Origin: Myxococcales bacterium
Lineage (GTDB): Bacteria; Myxococcota_A; Polyangia; Polyangiales; GCA-016699535
Assembly: GCA_016699535.1 (NCBI GenBank)
Contig: CP064980.1
Span: forward strand, 3,728,001-3,792,000
Reading direction: 5' to 3'
Length of the DNA: 64,000 nucleotides
Of the stretch, positions 53,888 to 62,716 are shown piece after piece (within the stretch, counting starts at the first letter, position 1; each line of letters opens with the position of its first letter). The translations under genes were made by a program, and so were the position numbers. The notes under the pieces are model-generated. The model saw nothing but the letters and a program-made list of their open reading frames with translations. It had not been told where the DNA came from and made no database searches.

Positions 53888-54625
53888 CTAACTTTCTTCT
53901 CCCAAGACCGTTGATGATGTTTTTTGAGGGATCTTTGGCAGTTTGGCATCGCTGCCGCGAATGTAAAGCGGTTCAAGCGAATCGATGTCACTTGGGCCAT
54001 GCTGCTCAAACTGGCGCACGGCTTCATCGGCCAGAAACGATGCACGCGGCGAGGCAAATACTTGAAACTGGTAGTTAGCCTGGTTCTTTAGTGATTCACG
54101 GATCAATGCGTCGTATTTTTGTAGCCCATCACCACTAATCACAAAGCGTGCTTCTTTAAACTCGTTAAGCAATAGATCGCAGGCAGCCTCTGCTGAACAA
54201 TGCAAAGGAGCTAAACATTCCTGAAGCATACCATCAGGCTTACGTTGATAGACTGCCATGTATACTTCGTTTTTGTATGCGTCCATCATCACAACACTGA
54301 GTACGGAATCACTCGCGCTCATTGATGCTGTGCCGCGCAGCGAACAAACACCGACGAGCGGTATACCTGTTGCAAAAGCAAGGCCTTTCATCGTGGCTAC
54401 GCCTACCCGCGTTCCCGTAAACGATCCTGGGCCAAGCCCTACGGCAAGCAGATCCATGTCCGTGAGCGCAAAACCGGCAAGCTCGAGTACATGTTTTACA
54501 TGGGGTAAAACGGTCTCGCCGTGTTTGGCGCGGACGTGCGTGCTGAGCTCGGCCCGGAGCTGGCCGTCTTCAAGTAGCGCGATCGTACCCAGATAGGTCG
54601 AAGTATCTAAGGCCAAAACCTTCAT
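53888..54625 (-). CDS. tsaB: tRNA threonylcarbamoyladenosine biosynthesis protein TsaB
   Basis: Part of the TsaBDE complex that makes t6A37 in tRNA. From ATG 54625, MKVLALDTSTYLGTIALLEDG is the ASKHA nucleotide-fold start, HGETVLPHVKHVLELAG and LLAVGLGPGSFTGTRVGVATMKGLAFATGIPLVGV are the family motifs. FLADEAVRQFEQHGPSDIDS in the C-terminus is duplicated at 48696-48819. The length (about 245 residues) is normal. Its start is divergent from the ABC operon. Confidence 0.92.
   Translation of the reverse strand: MKVLALDTSTYLGTIALLEDGQLRAELSTHVRAKHGETVLPHVKHVLELAGFALTDMDLLAVGLGPGSFTGTRVGVATMKGLAFATGIPLVGVCSLRGTASMSASDSVLSVVMMDAYKNEVYMAVYQRKPDGMLQECLAPLHCSAEAACDLLLNEFKEARFVISGDGLQKYDALIRESLKNQANYQFQVFASPRASFLADEAVRQFEQHGPSDIDSLEPLYIRGSDAKLPKIPQKTSSTVLGEES
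53919..54042. repeat. Right copy of the 124-bp direct repeat (inside tsaB)
   Basis: Bases 53919-54042 form the 3' coding end of intact tsaB and are the parental copy of 48696-48819. The offset is 5223 bases. With the left fragment it frames the insert containing the serine protease, OPT relic, metzincin, lipoprotein and NTase relic. Confidence 0.9.
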
Positions 54626-54817
54626 CCCCTGTCGGTTAGCTCTCCTGCCTCGGGCCGTCAAGATGATAAAGGGCCGCAATCTTGAGCTTTTATCCAACTT
54701 GACAGCATACGCGAAGCCGTTACCATCCCGCGCTGGTAGAGATTGCCTCAATCTGGAATAAAAACAGCAACGTTTTTGTTCTTTCAACCAACATGAAAAA
54801 CCTTCTGAGGGGTATCG

Positions 54818-55816
54818 ATGAGTGAAGTGATGATCGAAGCCCGAAACCTGACCAAAGACTACGAGAGCGTCCGTGCCGTGGATGCGGTCAGTTTCGATGT
54901 CCATAAAGGCGAAGTACTGGGGTTTTTGGGCCCCAATGGCGCTGGGAAAACCACCACCATGAAAATCCTAACCGGCTTTATCGCGCCTAGCGAGGGTAAT
55001 GCCAAAGTCAACGGTTTCGACGTTTTTGAGGATTCGCTTGGGGTGCGCAAGTCCATCGGGTATTTGCCAGAGCACACACCGCTTTATACTGAAATGGTCG
55101 TCTATGAGTACCTGAACTTCATGGCGGAGATGCGTGGACTGGAAGGAAACGATCTGCGAGCCAGCATTAAACGTGTGGTTGAGCAAACCGCGCTTGGCGA
55201 CATGATCAGCCGTGAGATTCGTACCCTATCGCGTGGTTACCGACAACGTGTCGGCCTCGCCCAGGCCCTGATTCATGAGCCACCCATTTTGATTTTGGAT
55301 GAGCCCTTGAGTGGCCTTGATCCAAACCAAGCCGCTGAGATCCGTGACCTTATTAAGGACATCGGCAAAGAGCGCACCATTATCTATTCGACGCATAATT
55401 TGGCCGAAGTACAAATGACCTGCAAACGCGTACTGATTATCGCGCAGGGTAAACTTGTTGCTGACGATAGCACGGAGCGGCTGCGTGAACGTGCTGGGCA
55501 CTCCAAACACCTTGTGACCGTGCTTACGAAGGGCGACGAAGCCACCGCGCAGACCGCCAAAGCAGCTTTTGGCAAAATCGAACATGCAAGCGCAGTCAAC
55601 GCACTTCAAAGCAGTGACAGCGAGTTGCGCTTGGAGGTCATTCCTAGTGACAATCAAGATCTCAGTGCTGAGATTTTCAAAGCAGCCGTGGCTGCCAACT
55701 TGGTGCTCACCGAACTTCATCGCGAAGGCCAAGATCTTGAAGAAGTCTTCCGAGAACTCACCCTACAAAACGATTCATCAAAAGCTAAAAACCAAAGCGC
55801 CGCCAAGGCTGCCTAA
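54818..55816 (+). CDS. ABC transporter ATP-binding protein, GldA type
   Basis: ATPase subunit of an ABC-2 exporter. Walker A GPNGAGKTT at residues 38-46, Q-loop YLPEHTPLYTEMVVYEYLNF, signature LSRGYRQRVGLAQAL and Walker B PILILDEPLSGLDP are intact. The C-terminal ~90 residues resemble the extended GldA-type end. The genes downstream (permease, GldG-like, DUF4340) define the well-known four-gene cluster of ABC-2/Gld-like systems. The substrate is unknown; gliding is not implied. Confidence 0.92.
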   Translation: MSEVMIEARNLTKDYESVRAVDAVSFDVHKGEVLGFLGPNGAGKTTTMKILTGFIAPSEGNAKVNGFDVFEDSLGVRKSIGYLPEHTPLYTEMVVYEYLNFMAEMRGLEGNDLRASIKRVVEQTALGDMISREIRTLSRGYRQRVGLAQALIHEPPILILDEPLSGLDPNQAAEIRDLIKDIGKERTIIYSTHNLAEVQMTCKRVLIIAQGKLVADDSTERLRERAGHSKHLVTVLTKGDEATAQTAKAAFGKIEHASAVNALQSSDSELRLEVIPSDNQDLSAEIFKAAVAANLVLTELHREGQDLEEVFRELTLQNDSSKAKNQSAAKAA

Positions 55817-55833
55817 GTTTCAGGAGAGATTGG

Positions 55834-56546
55834 ATGCATACGACGCTTACTATCGCCAAACGCCAACTTCGTAGTTATTTTAGTGGACCAGTGGCTTACA
55901 TTGTCACCTGTCTATTTTTACTACTCATCGGCATTTTCTTTTGGCCCGATTTTTCTTAGTCAAACGCGCCACAGTACGAGACATGTTTCAAGTGGTCTCG
56001 ATCCTGCTTGTCTTTGCTGCCCCGGCCATGACCATGGGCTCATTGGCTGAGGAAAAACGCACTGGCACCATCGAGCTTTTGATCACCCTCCCCGTACGCG
56101 ATTGGGAAGTGATCATCGGCAAATTCTTAGCGGCCTTTGGTTTGTACTTGGTGATGCTCGCGGTCACAGTTGTTTATCCCATCAGCGTTTCGACCTTGGG
56201 AGACCTTGACTGGGGACCCGTGATTACAGGCTATCTTGCGCTCGCCTTGCAAGGCGCCGCGATGCTAGGCATTGGCCTGCTTGCATCAAGCTGGACCGAC
56301 AATCAACTGGTTGCTTTTTTCATTGGCATCGCCCTTTGTTTTGGTTTTTGGTTTATCGACCGCTTCATTCCCTTTTTGCCTCGAGGAATCGCCTCGGTCA
56401 CCGAGTGGGTTTCGCTAAGCTTTCACTTTCGCAGCATGATTCGCGGCGTCATCGACACCCGGAACGTGCTTTATTTCCTTTCCATTATTGGTTTTTCTCT
56501 AGCCCTAGCTTTCCGCTCACTCGAGCGCCGTCGTTGGAGTTCTTAA
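55834..56546 (+). CDS. ABC-2 type permease, GldF-like (frameshift near 55952)
   Basis: ATG 55834 gives HTTLTIAKRQLRSYFSGPVAYIVTCLFLLLIGIFFW, the first transmembrane helix. The frame breaks at the T5 run (55950-55954; T6 would join) and continues FFLVKRATVRDMFQVVSILLVFAAPAMTMGSLAEEKRTGTIELLITLPVRDW with more helices (FLAAFGLYLVMLAVTVVYPISV, FFIGIALCFGFWFIDRFIP). About 237 residues and six helices fit the ABC2_membrane family. It overlaps none of its neighbours and lies 17 bp after the ATPase stop. Confidence 0.85.
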
Positions 56547-58259
56547 ATGTCTGATACCAAGAAAAAACACAGTAAAGCGGCACGCGAGTCCGCGCTTTTC
56601 CTTGCCATCGTTGCAGCTTCATTGGTGCTATTAAATGTGCTTGGCACCTTTGTGTACGGACGCGTCGACCTTACCGAAAAAGACATGTTTTCATTGTCCA
56701 AAGGCTCGAAGAACCTGGCAAACCGTCTCAAAGACCGCTTGGAGATTCGCGCTTATTTCACCAAGGACCTGCCCTATCCTTACAACGCTCTTGAGCGTTA
56801 TAGCCGCGACATCCTCGAAGAATACGAAGCGGCATCGGATGGCAAAATCCACGTGAGATACATCACTCCAGAAACAGACGAAGAAAAAGAAGATGCTCAG
56901 CGCGATGGCGTTCAGCAAATTCCCACGCCGGATTTGCGCGAAGATCGCATTGGCGAAGTGCAAGCCTTCCGCGGCATGAGCTTCCACTACCTTGGCAACA
57001 CCAAAGCCATTCCTTACTTGGAAAACACCCAAGGTCTTGAATACCAGATCACCCAAACCATCAAAGAGCTCGCCGGCGAAAAACTTCTCATCGGTGTGCT
57101 CAAAGGACATGAAAGCCCAAGCCTCGAAAAGGGTCTGACAGGCATCAAACAAACCCTGCAAGGCACATACGACTTTCAGGAAATTGATGGCGATGCCGAC
57201 ATTCCAATTGATATGCGCGCAATTTTGGTGGTCAATCCCCAAACGCCACTAAGTGAGATTGAAATTGCAAACCTGCGTGGTTTTGTAAACCGTGGCGGCT
57301 CCCTTGGTATTTTCGGTGGCTCTCGAAAGCTTCCGGAGCAGTTGCTCAACGGTGCTGCAAGCCAAGCGGATTCAAGTCTCAACACTTTACTCAAACCTTG
57401 GGGCGTAAGCATTGATTCTGGCATGGTAGCCGATGCTGAATGTGGAAGCGTCAATGCACCGACCAACATACCAGGCCTTGCACTGCCGGTGCGCTATCCT
57501 CTACTTCCTGAGGTACGTATCTCAGAAGAGCAAGCTGAGCATCCAGTACTCTTCAGGCTCAACCAGTTGCAACTGCCATTTACCTCGCGTGTAACGGTAA
57601 GCAACAAAGCCAAAACCTCCAGTGCTTACAAGACAGAAGTCCTGGCCAAGAGCTCTGACAACTCCTGGCTTATTAATGATGCCGAAATCGACCTATCCCC
57701 TCGGCAACAATGGTATCCCTCCGCACAACTTGGACCTTTCCCGCTTGCGGTGGCGCTTGAAGGCAAGCTCGGTGAGAACGCGAACGAAGGTCCCATGAGC
57801 ACGCCGGATGGCGACGACGCCAAGAAAAACGAAAAAGTCGCACGTGTACTTGTTGTGGGCTCAGGCTTCGCCATCGAGGATCGTGCCCTGCCCCCTGCCG
57901 ATCCACGCACCGGCGAGCGCCCGATGACCAGCACCTTAGCCTTTGCGCTAAATACAGTGGACTGGCTCGCTCAGGATGCAGACATGGTTGGCATTCGCGC
58001 CAAGAATGTTGAAGAGCCAGCGCTCAAAGATCCTGCTCTTGAATCCGCTCAAGGCGAGGTCATGGAGGCCCTTCAGGAGCGTGATCAAGATAAAGCCAAC
58101 GCTGCCTTCGAACGACTTAAAGAAGCACGGGCGAAATGGGGAGCGACAAAGTCTCTTTACCGCTGGTTTCACACCTTGGGATTGCCGGTGGCTTTTGCTG
58201 TCTTTGGCTTTTTCTGGTGGCGAAAACGTAAACATCACTTTGCTAACATCAAGCTCTAA
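56547..58259 (+). CDS. GldG-family ABC auxiliary protein
   Basis: 570-residue GldG-type protein of the ABC_transp_aux family. The N-terminal membrane helix (ALFLAIVAASLVLLNVLGTFVYGRVDLTEK), DMFSLSKGSKNLANRLKDRLEIRAYFTKDLPYPYN, and GLEYQITQTIKELAGEKLLIGVL are typical. ILVVNPQTPLSEIEIANLRGFVNRGGSLGIFGG and ARVLVVGSGFAIEDRALPP mark the periplasmic domain, and a C-terminal helix (LPVAFAVFGFFWWRKRK) anchors it. It directly follows the permease gene. Confidence 0.88.
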   Translation: MSDTKKKHSKAARESALFLAIVAASLVLLNVLGTFVYGRVDLTEKDMFSLSKGSKNLANRLKDRLEIRAYFTKDLPYPYNALERYSRDILEEYEAASDGKIHVRYITPETDEEKEDAQRDGVQQIPTPDLREDRIGEVQAFRGMSFHYLGNTKAIPYLENTQGLEYQITQTIKELAGEKLLIGVLKGHESPSLEKGLTGIKQTLQGTYDFQEIDGDADIPIDMRAILVVNPQTPLSEIEIANLRGFVNRGGSLGIFGGSRKLPEQLLNGAASQADSSLNTLLKPWGVSIDSGMVADAECGSVNAPTNIPGLALPVRYPLLPEVRISEEQAEHPVLFRLNQLQLPFTSRVTVSNKAKTSSAYKTEVLAKSSDNSWLINDAEIDLSPRQQWYPSAQLGPFPLAVALEGKLGENANEGPMSTPDGDDAKKNEKVARVLVVGSGFAIEDRALPPADPRTGERPMTSTLAFALNTVDWLAQDADMVGIRAKNVEEPALKDPALESAQGEVMEALQERDQDKANAAFERLKEARAKWGATKSLYRWFHTLGLPVAFAVFGFFWWRKRKHHFANIKL

Positions 58260-58276
58260 TCCAACGAGGCATTACA

Positions 58277-59383
58277 ATGGTTAAAGAAAAACGTCTTGCA
58301 GTAGGTTTTATGGTGATGCTGGTGCTCATAGGCCTAACCGCCTGGGCTTTTGCCTCACGCCGTGCTGAACTTAAAGGAGACAGCGTAGCAGGGGCTTCGC
58401 TACCACCTATCCCCGCTAACAAACTCGATGAAATCGAGATTTACAAAAGCGCTGATGACTATGTTCGTCTGTCCAAAGTGGACGGCAAGTGGGTTGTAAG
58501 TGCGCCGGTTCAAGGCGAAGCGGACAGCTCGGCGGCTGATACAGCTGTCGAAAAACTCACAGAGCTAAAAGTAACAGGCGTTGCCGCTACGCACAAAGAC
58601 AACCACAAAGCCCTTGAGATCGACGATCAAACGGGCATCCGTGTTATTGCCAAAGAAAAAGGAAAAACACTTGCTGATCTTGTGCTAGGCGTTTCACGTT
58701 CCGGAAGCACCATGGTGCGCGAGCACGGTAAAGACAAAGTGCTTTCGGTTGCAGGATCCATCAAATGGACTTTCGCTAAAGACTTAAAAAGCTGGCGTAA
58801 TCGAAAAATCCTTGCGCTCGAAGCAGGCAAGATTGCACGCGTAGATTACAAACACGACAATGTATCATTTAGTCTAGTCAATAAAGACGGCAGCTGGGAT
58901 CTTGCAGATGGCAGCAAAGCCATCAAGAAATTCAGCGCAAGCAAAGCACAGTCTTTGGTAAACAATGTAGCGAGCCTCAATGCAACTGACTTCGCCGCAG
59001 ACTCCGTGACTCCAGAACAAGCTGGCTTGGATCACCCAAACGCTACGGTCACCGTCAGTATGCAAGCCGCTGAAGGCACTAAGCCCGAAGTTCACACCGT
59101 TATCATCGGCAAGAAAAACCCCAGCGATGAAAACCAATACTTTATTCAGCGCACGGATAAGCCCATTATTTATCTCACCACCAAATACATTGCCGAACGC
59201 TTGATGCCGACTGAAAAAGACCTGCAAGAGGACGAAAAGAAAGAAGGCGATGCGCCACCTACACCGCTACCTGGCGCCGGTATGCCTGGCATGCCGCCGG
59301 GAGCCGGCGGAGGTCAGCAACTACCTCCTGAGGTCATGAGACAGATTCAACAGCAACTTCAGCAACAGCAAGGCATGCAATAG
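58277..59383 (+). CDS. DUF4340 domain protein of the Gld-like ABC cluster
   Basis: Membrane-anchored protein of 368 residues. A single N-terminal helix (LAVGFMVMLVLIGLTAWAFASRR) leads into alternating beta-sheet repeats of the DUF4340 family (YKSADDYVRLSKVDGKWVVS, KGKTLADLVLGVSRSGSTMV, KTLADLVLG). The C-terminus is Pro/Gly/Gln-rich (GAGMPGMPPGAGGGQQ) and may be disordered. The position after GldG is the standard cluster order. Function in export is not known. Confidence 0.85.
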   Translation: MVKEKRLAVGFMVMLVLIGLTAWAFASRRAELKGDSVAGASLPPIPANKLDEIEIYKSADDYVRLSKVDGKWVVSAPVQGEADSSAADTAVEKLTELKVTGVAATHKDNHKALEIDDQTGIRVIAKEKGKTLADLVLGVSRSGSTMVREHGKDKVLSVAGSIKWTFAKDLKSWRNRKILALEAGKIARVDYKHDNVSFSLVNKDGSWDLADGSKAIKKFSASKAQSLVNNVASLNATDFAADSVTPEQAGLDHPNATVTVSMQAAEGTKPEVHTVIIGKKNPSDENQYFIQRTDKPIIYLTTKYIAERLMPTEKDLQEDEKKEGDAPPTPLPGAGMPGMPPGAGGGQQLPPEVMRQIQQQLQQQQGMQ

Positions 59384-59562
59384 TCAGGATTGAGATGGGT
59401 AGCGGTCCATTTTGTGCTGAGAGCGCATTTGCTCGTCACATCTCTGGCACAAAGGGCACTAATGCCTGTCCTCAATTTTGTATCTAGACTTTTCCCTGCG
59501 GGTGTGTAGGCTCTGGACTAAATTCGGGGCCACCCATCATTAATTTCTTGCAGGAGTCGGAC

Positions 59563-60171
59563 ATGTTTAACAAAGTTTCAGCACTTTTAGCTGCCTCAAC
59601 CCTATTGCTATGTGCCTGCGGAGGCAGCCCCCACGTGGTGCGTGGCTCCCAATCGCCCGGTCTTGACGATGCGGCCTATAGCACCGGTCTTGACCGTCAT
59701 GATTTGCAGCAGCTCATGCACGAGAATTTCAAGGCACTATGGAGTTCTCCCGTGGTGACGCGTTGGCAAGAAGAAGGTCGCGCTGGCAAACGCCCAACCA
59801 TTGCTGCTACGCCGATTCGCAACGAAACAAGCGAGCACATCGACAGCACTCTCAACGCCTTGATTAGTGACGTTGAAACCGAACTCGTTAACTCCAATCT
59901 CTTTCGAGTCGTAAGCCTTGAGAACCAACAAGACTTACTCAACGAAATCCGTGCTCAACAGTCCGATGGCTTTGACCAAGCTGAAGCCGCTGCTTGGGGA
60001 AGGCAACTCGGCGTGCGCTACATCATGACCGGCAAGGTTTTCACGACCGACGAGCGAGCCGCAGAGTCACGCCGGGTTCAGTACTACATGTTTATGCAGG
60101 TCATGTCCGTTGAAACCGGCGAAATCATGTTTCAGAATAAATCTGAACTTACCAAAGCCATCGTAAGCTAA
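59563..60171 (+). CDS. lpoB: Penicillin-binding-protein activator LpoB-like lipoprotein
   Basis: Start ATG 59563 follows CAGGAG. The signal LLAASTLLLCACGGS is a lipobox. The C-terminal ~150 residues (RPTIAATPIRNETSEHIDSTLNALISDVETELVNSNLFRVV, LGVRYIMTGKVFTTDERA, YYMFMQVMSVETGEIMFQNKSELTK) match the LpoB fold that stimulates PBP1b in the outer membrane of proteobacteria. It is followed 4 bp later by a COG3014 gene, a pair often seen with LpoB. Confidence 0.85.
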   Translation: MFNKVSALLAASTLLLCACGGSPHVVRGSQSPGLDDAAYSTGLDRHDLQQLMHENFKALWSSPVVTRWQEEGRAGKRPTIAATPIRNETSEHIDSTLNALISDVETELVNSNLFRVVSLENQQDLLNEIRAQQSDGFDQAEAAAWGRQLGVRYIMTGKVFTTDERAAESRRVQYYMFMQVMSVETGEIMFQNKSELTKAIVS

Positions 60172-60175
60172 ACAC

Positions 60176-61504
60176 GTGACACTACGTCTGCCCTCACACA
60201 AAAAAGCAGCCAGCTTCTCCTGGAGCTTGGCTGCTTTTTTGCTCTTACTTAGCGCCTGCGCAGGCCACGATAAGCGAACTGCCGATGCACGCGCGGCGCT
60301 CGATCAAGGAAGCCCCTGGGCAGCCATCGATGCGCTAAATAAAGAACTCGATGTCGAGAGCGCCGATAGACAACCTGACGCTCTTGAAGACGATGATTCC
60401 TTGCTCTTGCTTGATCGAGCCATGGTTTTGCAGCAGGTAGGTCGCTACGATTTCTCAAGTGCCGATCTGCAACTTTCTGACAAGCACATCGAAGTCTTGG
60501 ATTTTTCACGCGGTGCCCTCGACGATCTCGGAAAATACATGTTTTCCGATGATTCAGGACCCTATCAAGCCCCTGCTTACGAAAAGATCATGATTAACAC
60601 CGCCAACATGATCAATTACCTATGCCAAGGAAACTTTAGTGGCGCACGCATTGAAGCAAGACGCTTTGCCACCATGCAAAGTTTTTTGCGCAATCAAGAT
60701 CCCGAACTTGTAGCTCCACTTGCACTCGGCAATACGATCGCTGGCCTTAGTTTCGAAGCAAGCGGCGATATTGCAACCGCTTTGAACCACTACCGCGATG
60801 CGCAGCAAAGCGCCGAACAAAACCAAGCCAGCGAATGGCAAAACGCCATGCATAGCTGGCCTCAAAAAGGCCAAAAGGCCGAATGCTCAAGCCCAGAAGG
60901 TTGCGGCACGCTCATCGCTATCATCGGCGCAGGCCGAGTGGCAGCCAAAGTCTCAAAACGTATCCCGATTGGTTTGGCGCTTACCTACGCAAGCAGCTTC
61001 ATCAGTCCTTACAATCGCAACAAAGCGGCTTACTTAGCCGGTCAAGGTTTGGTGACTTGGATTAATTTTCCAGAAATGGGCAAAGCACGTGAGGTCACAA
61101 GTCCACCGGTGCTCTACGTGGATGGACAACGCAGCGATGCTCCCGAGATTGCGAATTTGAACGCCATTTCGAGACGTGCTTGGAAAAGCGCGCAAGGTGC
61201 TTTGATTGCATCGGCCATCACACGCCTCATCACACGTGCCGCAGCCGGTGAACTAACTCGCCGAGCTGTGGGCGGCGTTGCAGGAGCGCTCATCAGCCTA
61301 GGCGGTCAAGCCGCCCTTACCGCCAACGACACCCCAGATACGCGCAGCTGGTCTACCCTCCCCGCGAAGTTCTATGTTGCACGCATTACGCTGCCCGCCG
61401 GCGAACACAGCGTTCGCTTCACCTCCCAAGGCCTAAGCGACGCAAAGAAAATCACCGTCAACAAAGACAGCATGCTCGTCGTAAACTTCCTTGCTCTCCG
61501 CTGA
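60176..61504 (+). CDS. COG3014-family lipoprotein, partner of LpoB
   Basis: 442 residues from GTG 60176 with a lipoprotein signal (SLAAFLLLLSACAGHD). TPR-like helices follow (LALGNTIAGLSFEASGDIATALNHYRDAQQ). The middle and C-terminal parts (INFPEMGKAREVTSPPVLYVDG, LPAKFYVARITLPAGEHSVRFTSQGLS) match COG3014, a family found next to lpoB. Its molecular role is not established. It ends close to and convergent with the outer-membrane gene on the minus strand. Confidence 0.78.
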   Translation: MTLRLPSHKKAASFSWSLAAFLLLLSACAGHDKRTADARAALDQGSPWAAIDALNKELDVESADRQPDALEDDDSLLLLDRAMVLQQVGRYDFSSADLQLSDKHIEVLDFSRGALDDLGKYMFSDDSGPYQAPAYEKIMINTANMINYLCQGNFSGARIEARRFATMQSFLRNQDPELVAPLALGNTIAGLSFEASGDIATALNHYRDAQQSAEQNQASEWQNAMHSWPQKGQKAECSSPEGCGTLIAIIGAGRVAAKVSKRIPIGLALTYASSFISPYNRNKAAYLAGQGLVTWINFPEMGKAREVTSPPVLYVDGQRSDAPEIANLNAISRRAWKSAQGALIASAITRLITRAAAGELTRRAVGGVAGALISLGGQAALTANDTPDTRSWSTLPAKFYVARITLPAGEHSVRFTSQGLSDAKKITVNKDSMLVVNFLALR

Positions 61505-61511
61505 TCCACAA

Positions 61512-62462
61512 TCAGATTTCCCATCCGAAGATGAGAGTTGGCTCGAACAGGCCGGTGGTTTGACCGTTTTCGACCTCGGCTCCGAGAAGCGCAACGAACA
61601 ACACGCGCATGGGATCCACGGGAGACCAAAATAAGGTCGGCCCCGCTAAGGCTTCATAGGCGTCGAAGGCAAAGCGCGCTCCTGGAGCATCAACCATTTC
61701 GAGTTTTACTTCTGCACCAAGCGAGAAACGCGAATCCACCATGGAGTAAGCCAACGCTGTGGTGAGTTGATATTCGTGGGCTTCACCGCCACCGAGCTCC
61801 CGTTCAAAGACAAGGTTTGAGGCAAAAAACCAACGTTGACCAAACTGCTCAGCAAGTAAAAGCTTGCCTTCCAACTTTACCGGGGCATCCCTTTGACGCA
61901 CCACTTCAAAATAAAGCGTGGGGTTTAAGAAAATCTTCCCCCAATCGGCAAGCGCATAACGAAGCTCTAGTTTTTCTCGCTGCAGCTGGTAGCTACCATC
62001 CAAGCCAAGTTGTTCAGTCTGCAAATAAACATCAAGTTGCAAACGATAGCCCAAACCAAATTCAACCTCAAACTGACTGCGGTTTCGAGCATCCGTTGCA
62101 TCGCGTAAACTTGTTTTGTTTTCCCACCAATACTCAAACGCAAACGTCCCTGCAGGGCGTACATAAGAACGGGTATTGGCAAAACGTCGAAAAGAGGTCC
62201 AGCGTGGCTGTTTGTACGAACCAATGAGCTGAAGTTCTTTGACTGACGGTACAACCGCGGTAGCGCCATATACTGGAGGCATATCGTACACGTGGCGTCC
62301 CGGAATAGTTGTCACTGCATGTGGATTTAAGCTTTCGTTCTCCGATTGCTTTGCACTTGCTCGATGAGCAGCCTTGGCTACCTCTCCAGTGTTCTCCTGC
62401 GCATGTGCATGTCCGCAGAAACAAACCAGCCCGACTAAAGCAAGCTTCCAACTTCGCATCAC
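61512..62462 (-). CDS. Outer-membrane protein of unknown function
   Basis: Starts MMRSWKLALVGLVCFCGHAHAQE, a Sec signal with AHA cleavage. The mature ~295 residues contain alternating strands (YELQLIGSYKQPRWTSF, FEVEFGLGYRLQLDVYLQTEQLGLDG, LELRYALADWGKIFLNPTLYFEVVRQRDAPVKLEGKLLLAEQFG) and end in GLFEPTLIFGWEI, a terminal strand of an outer-membrane barrel. No family name was recognised with confidence; a role in transport or lipid handling is possible. Confidence 0.62.
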   Translation of the reverse strand: MMRSWKLALVGLVCFCGHAHAQENTGEVAKAAHRASAKQSENESLNPHAVTTIPGRHVYDMPPVYGATAVVPSVKELQLIGSYKQPRWTSFRRFANTRSYVRPAGTFAFEYWWENKTSLRDATDARNRSQFEVEFGLGYRLQLDVYLQTEQLGLDGSYQLQREKLELRYALADWGKIFLNPTLYFEVVRQRDAPVKLEGKLLLAEQFGQRWFFASNLVFERELGGGEAHEYQLTTALAYSMVDSRFSLGAEVKLEMVDAPGARFAFDAYEALAGPTLFWSPVDPMRVLFVALLGAEVENGQTTGLFEPTLIFGWEI

Positions 62463-62631
62463 CCCTCCACCGATATGGAATTTACCTTCAATAACTAATT
62501 ACTAAAGCAATTCCAAGCTGTTTTTCCAAGAAGCCAATCAGCAGTACAGGAGTCGAATGTGCGTCTATTGTCGTAGCGTTCTGCGCACGGATCATTAATT
62601 TGAGCGCTGCATGTCTCTAGAGCGAGGCATG

Positions 62632-62660
62632 AAGTTGCTAGTGTGCTTTCCTAGCAACTT
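62632..62660. other. Small perfect hairpin between two outer-membrane genes
   Basis: AAGTTGCTAG (62632-62641) and CTAGCAACTT (62651-62660) form a 10-bp stem with a 9-base loop, in the gap after the stop of the 62717-63529 gene. It could end that transcript, but there is no T tract in the right place, so this is tentative. Confidence 0.4.
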
Positions 62661-62716
62661 TATCTAAACCTTCGCACTTGCGTGCCCGTTATACTTCGTC
62701 ACCTTCGACACGAGAA

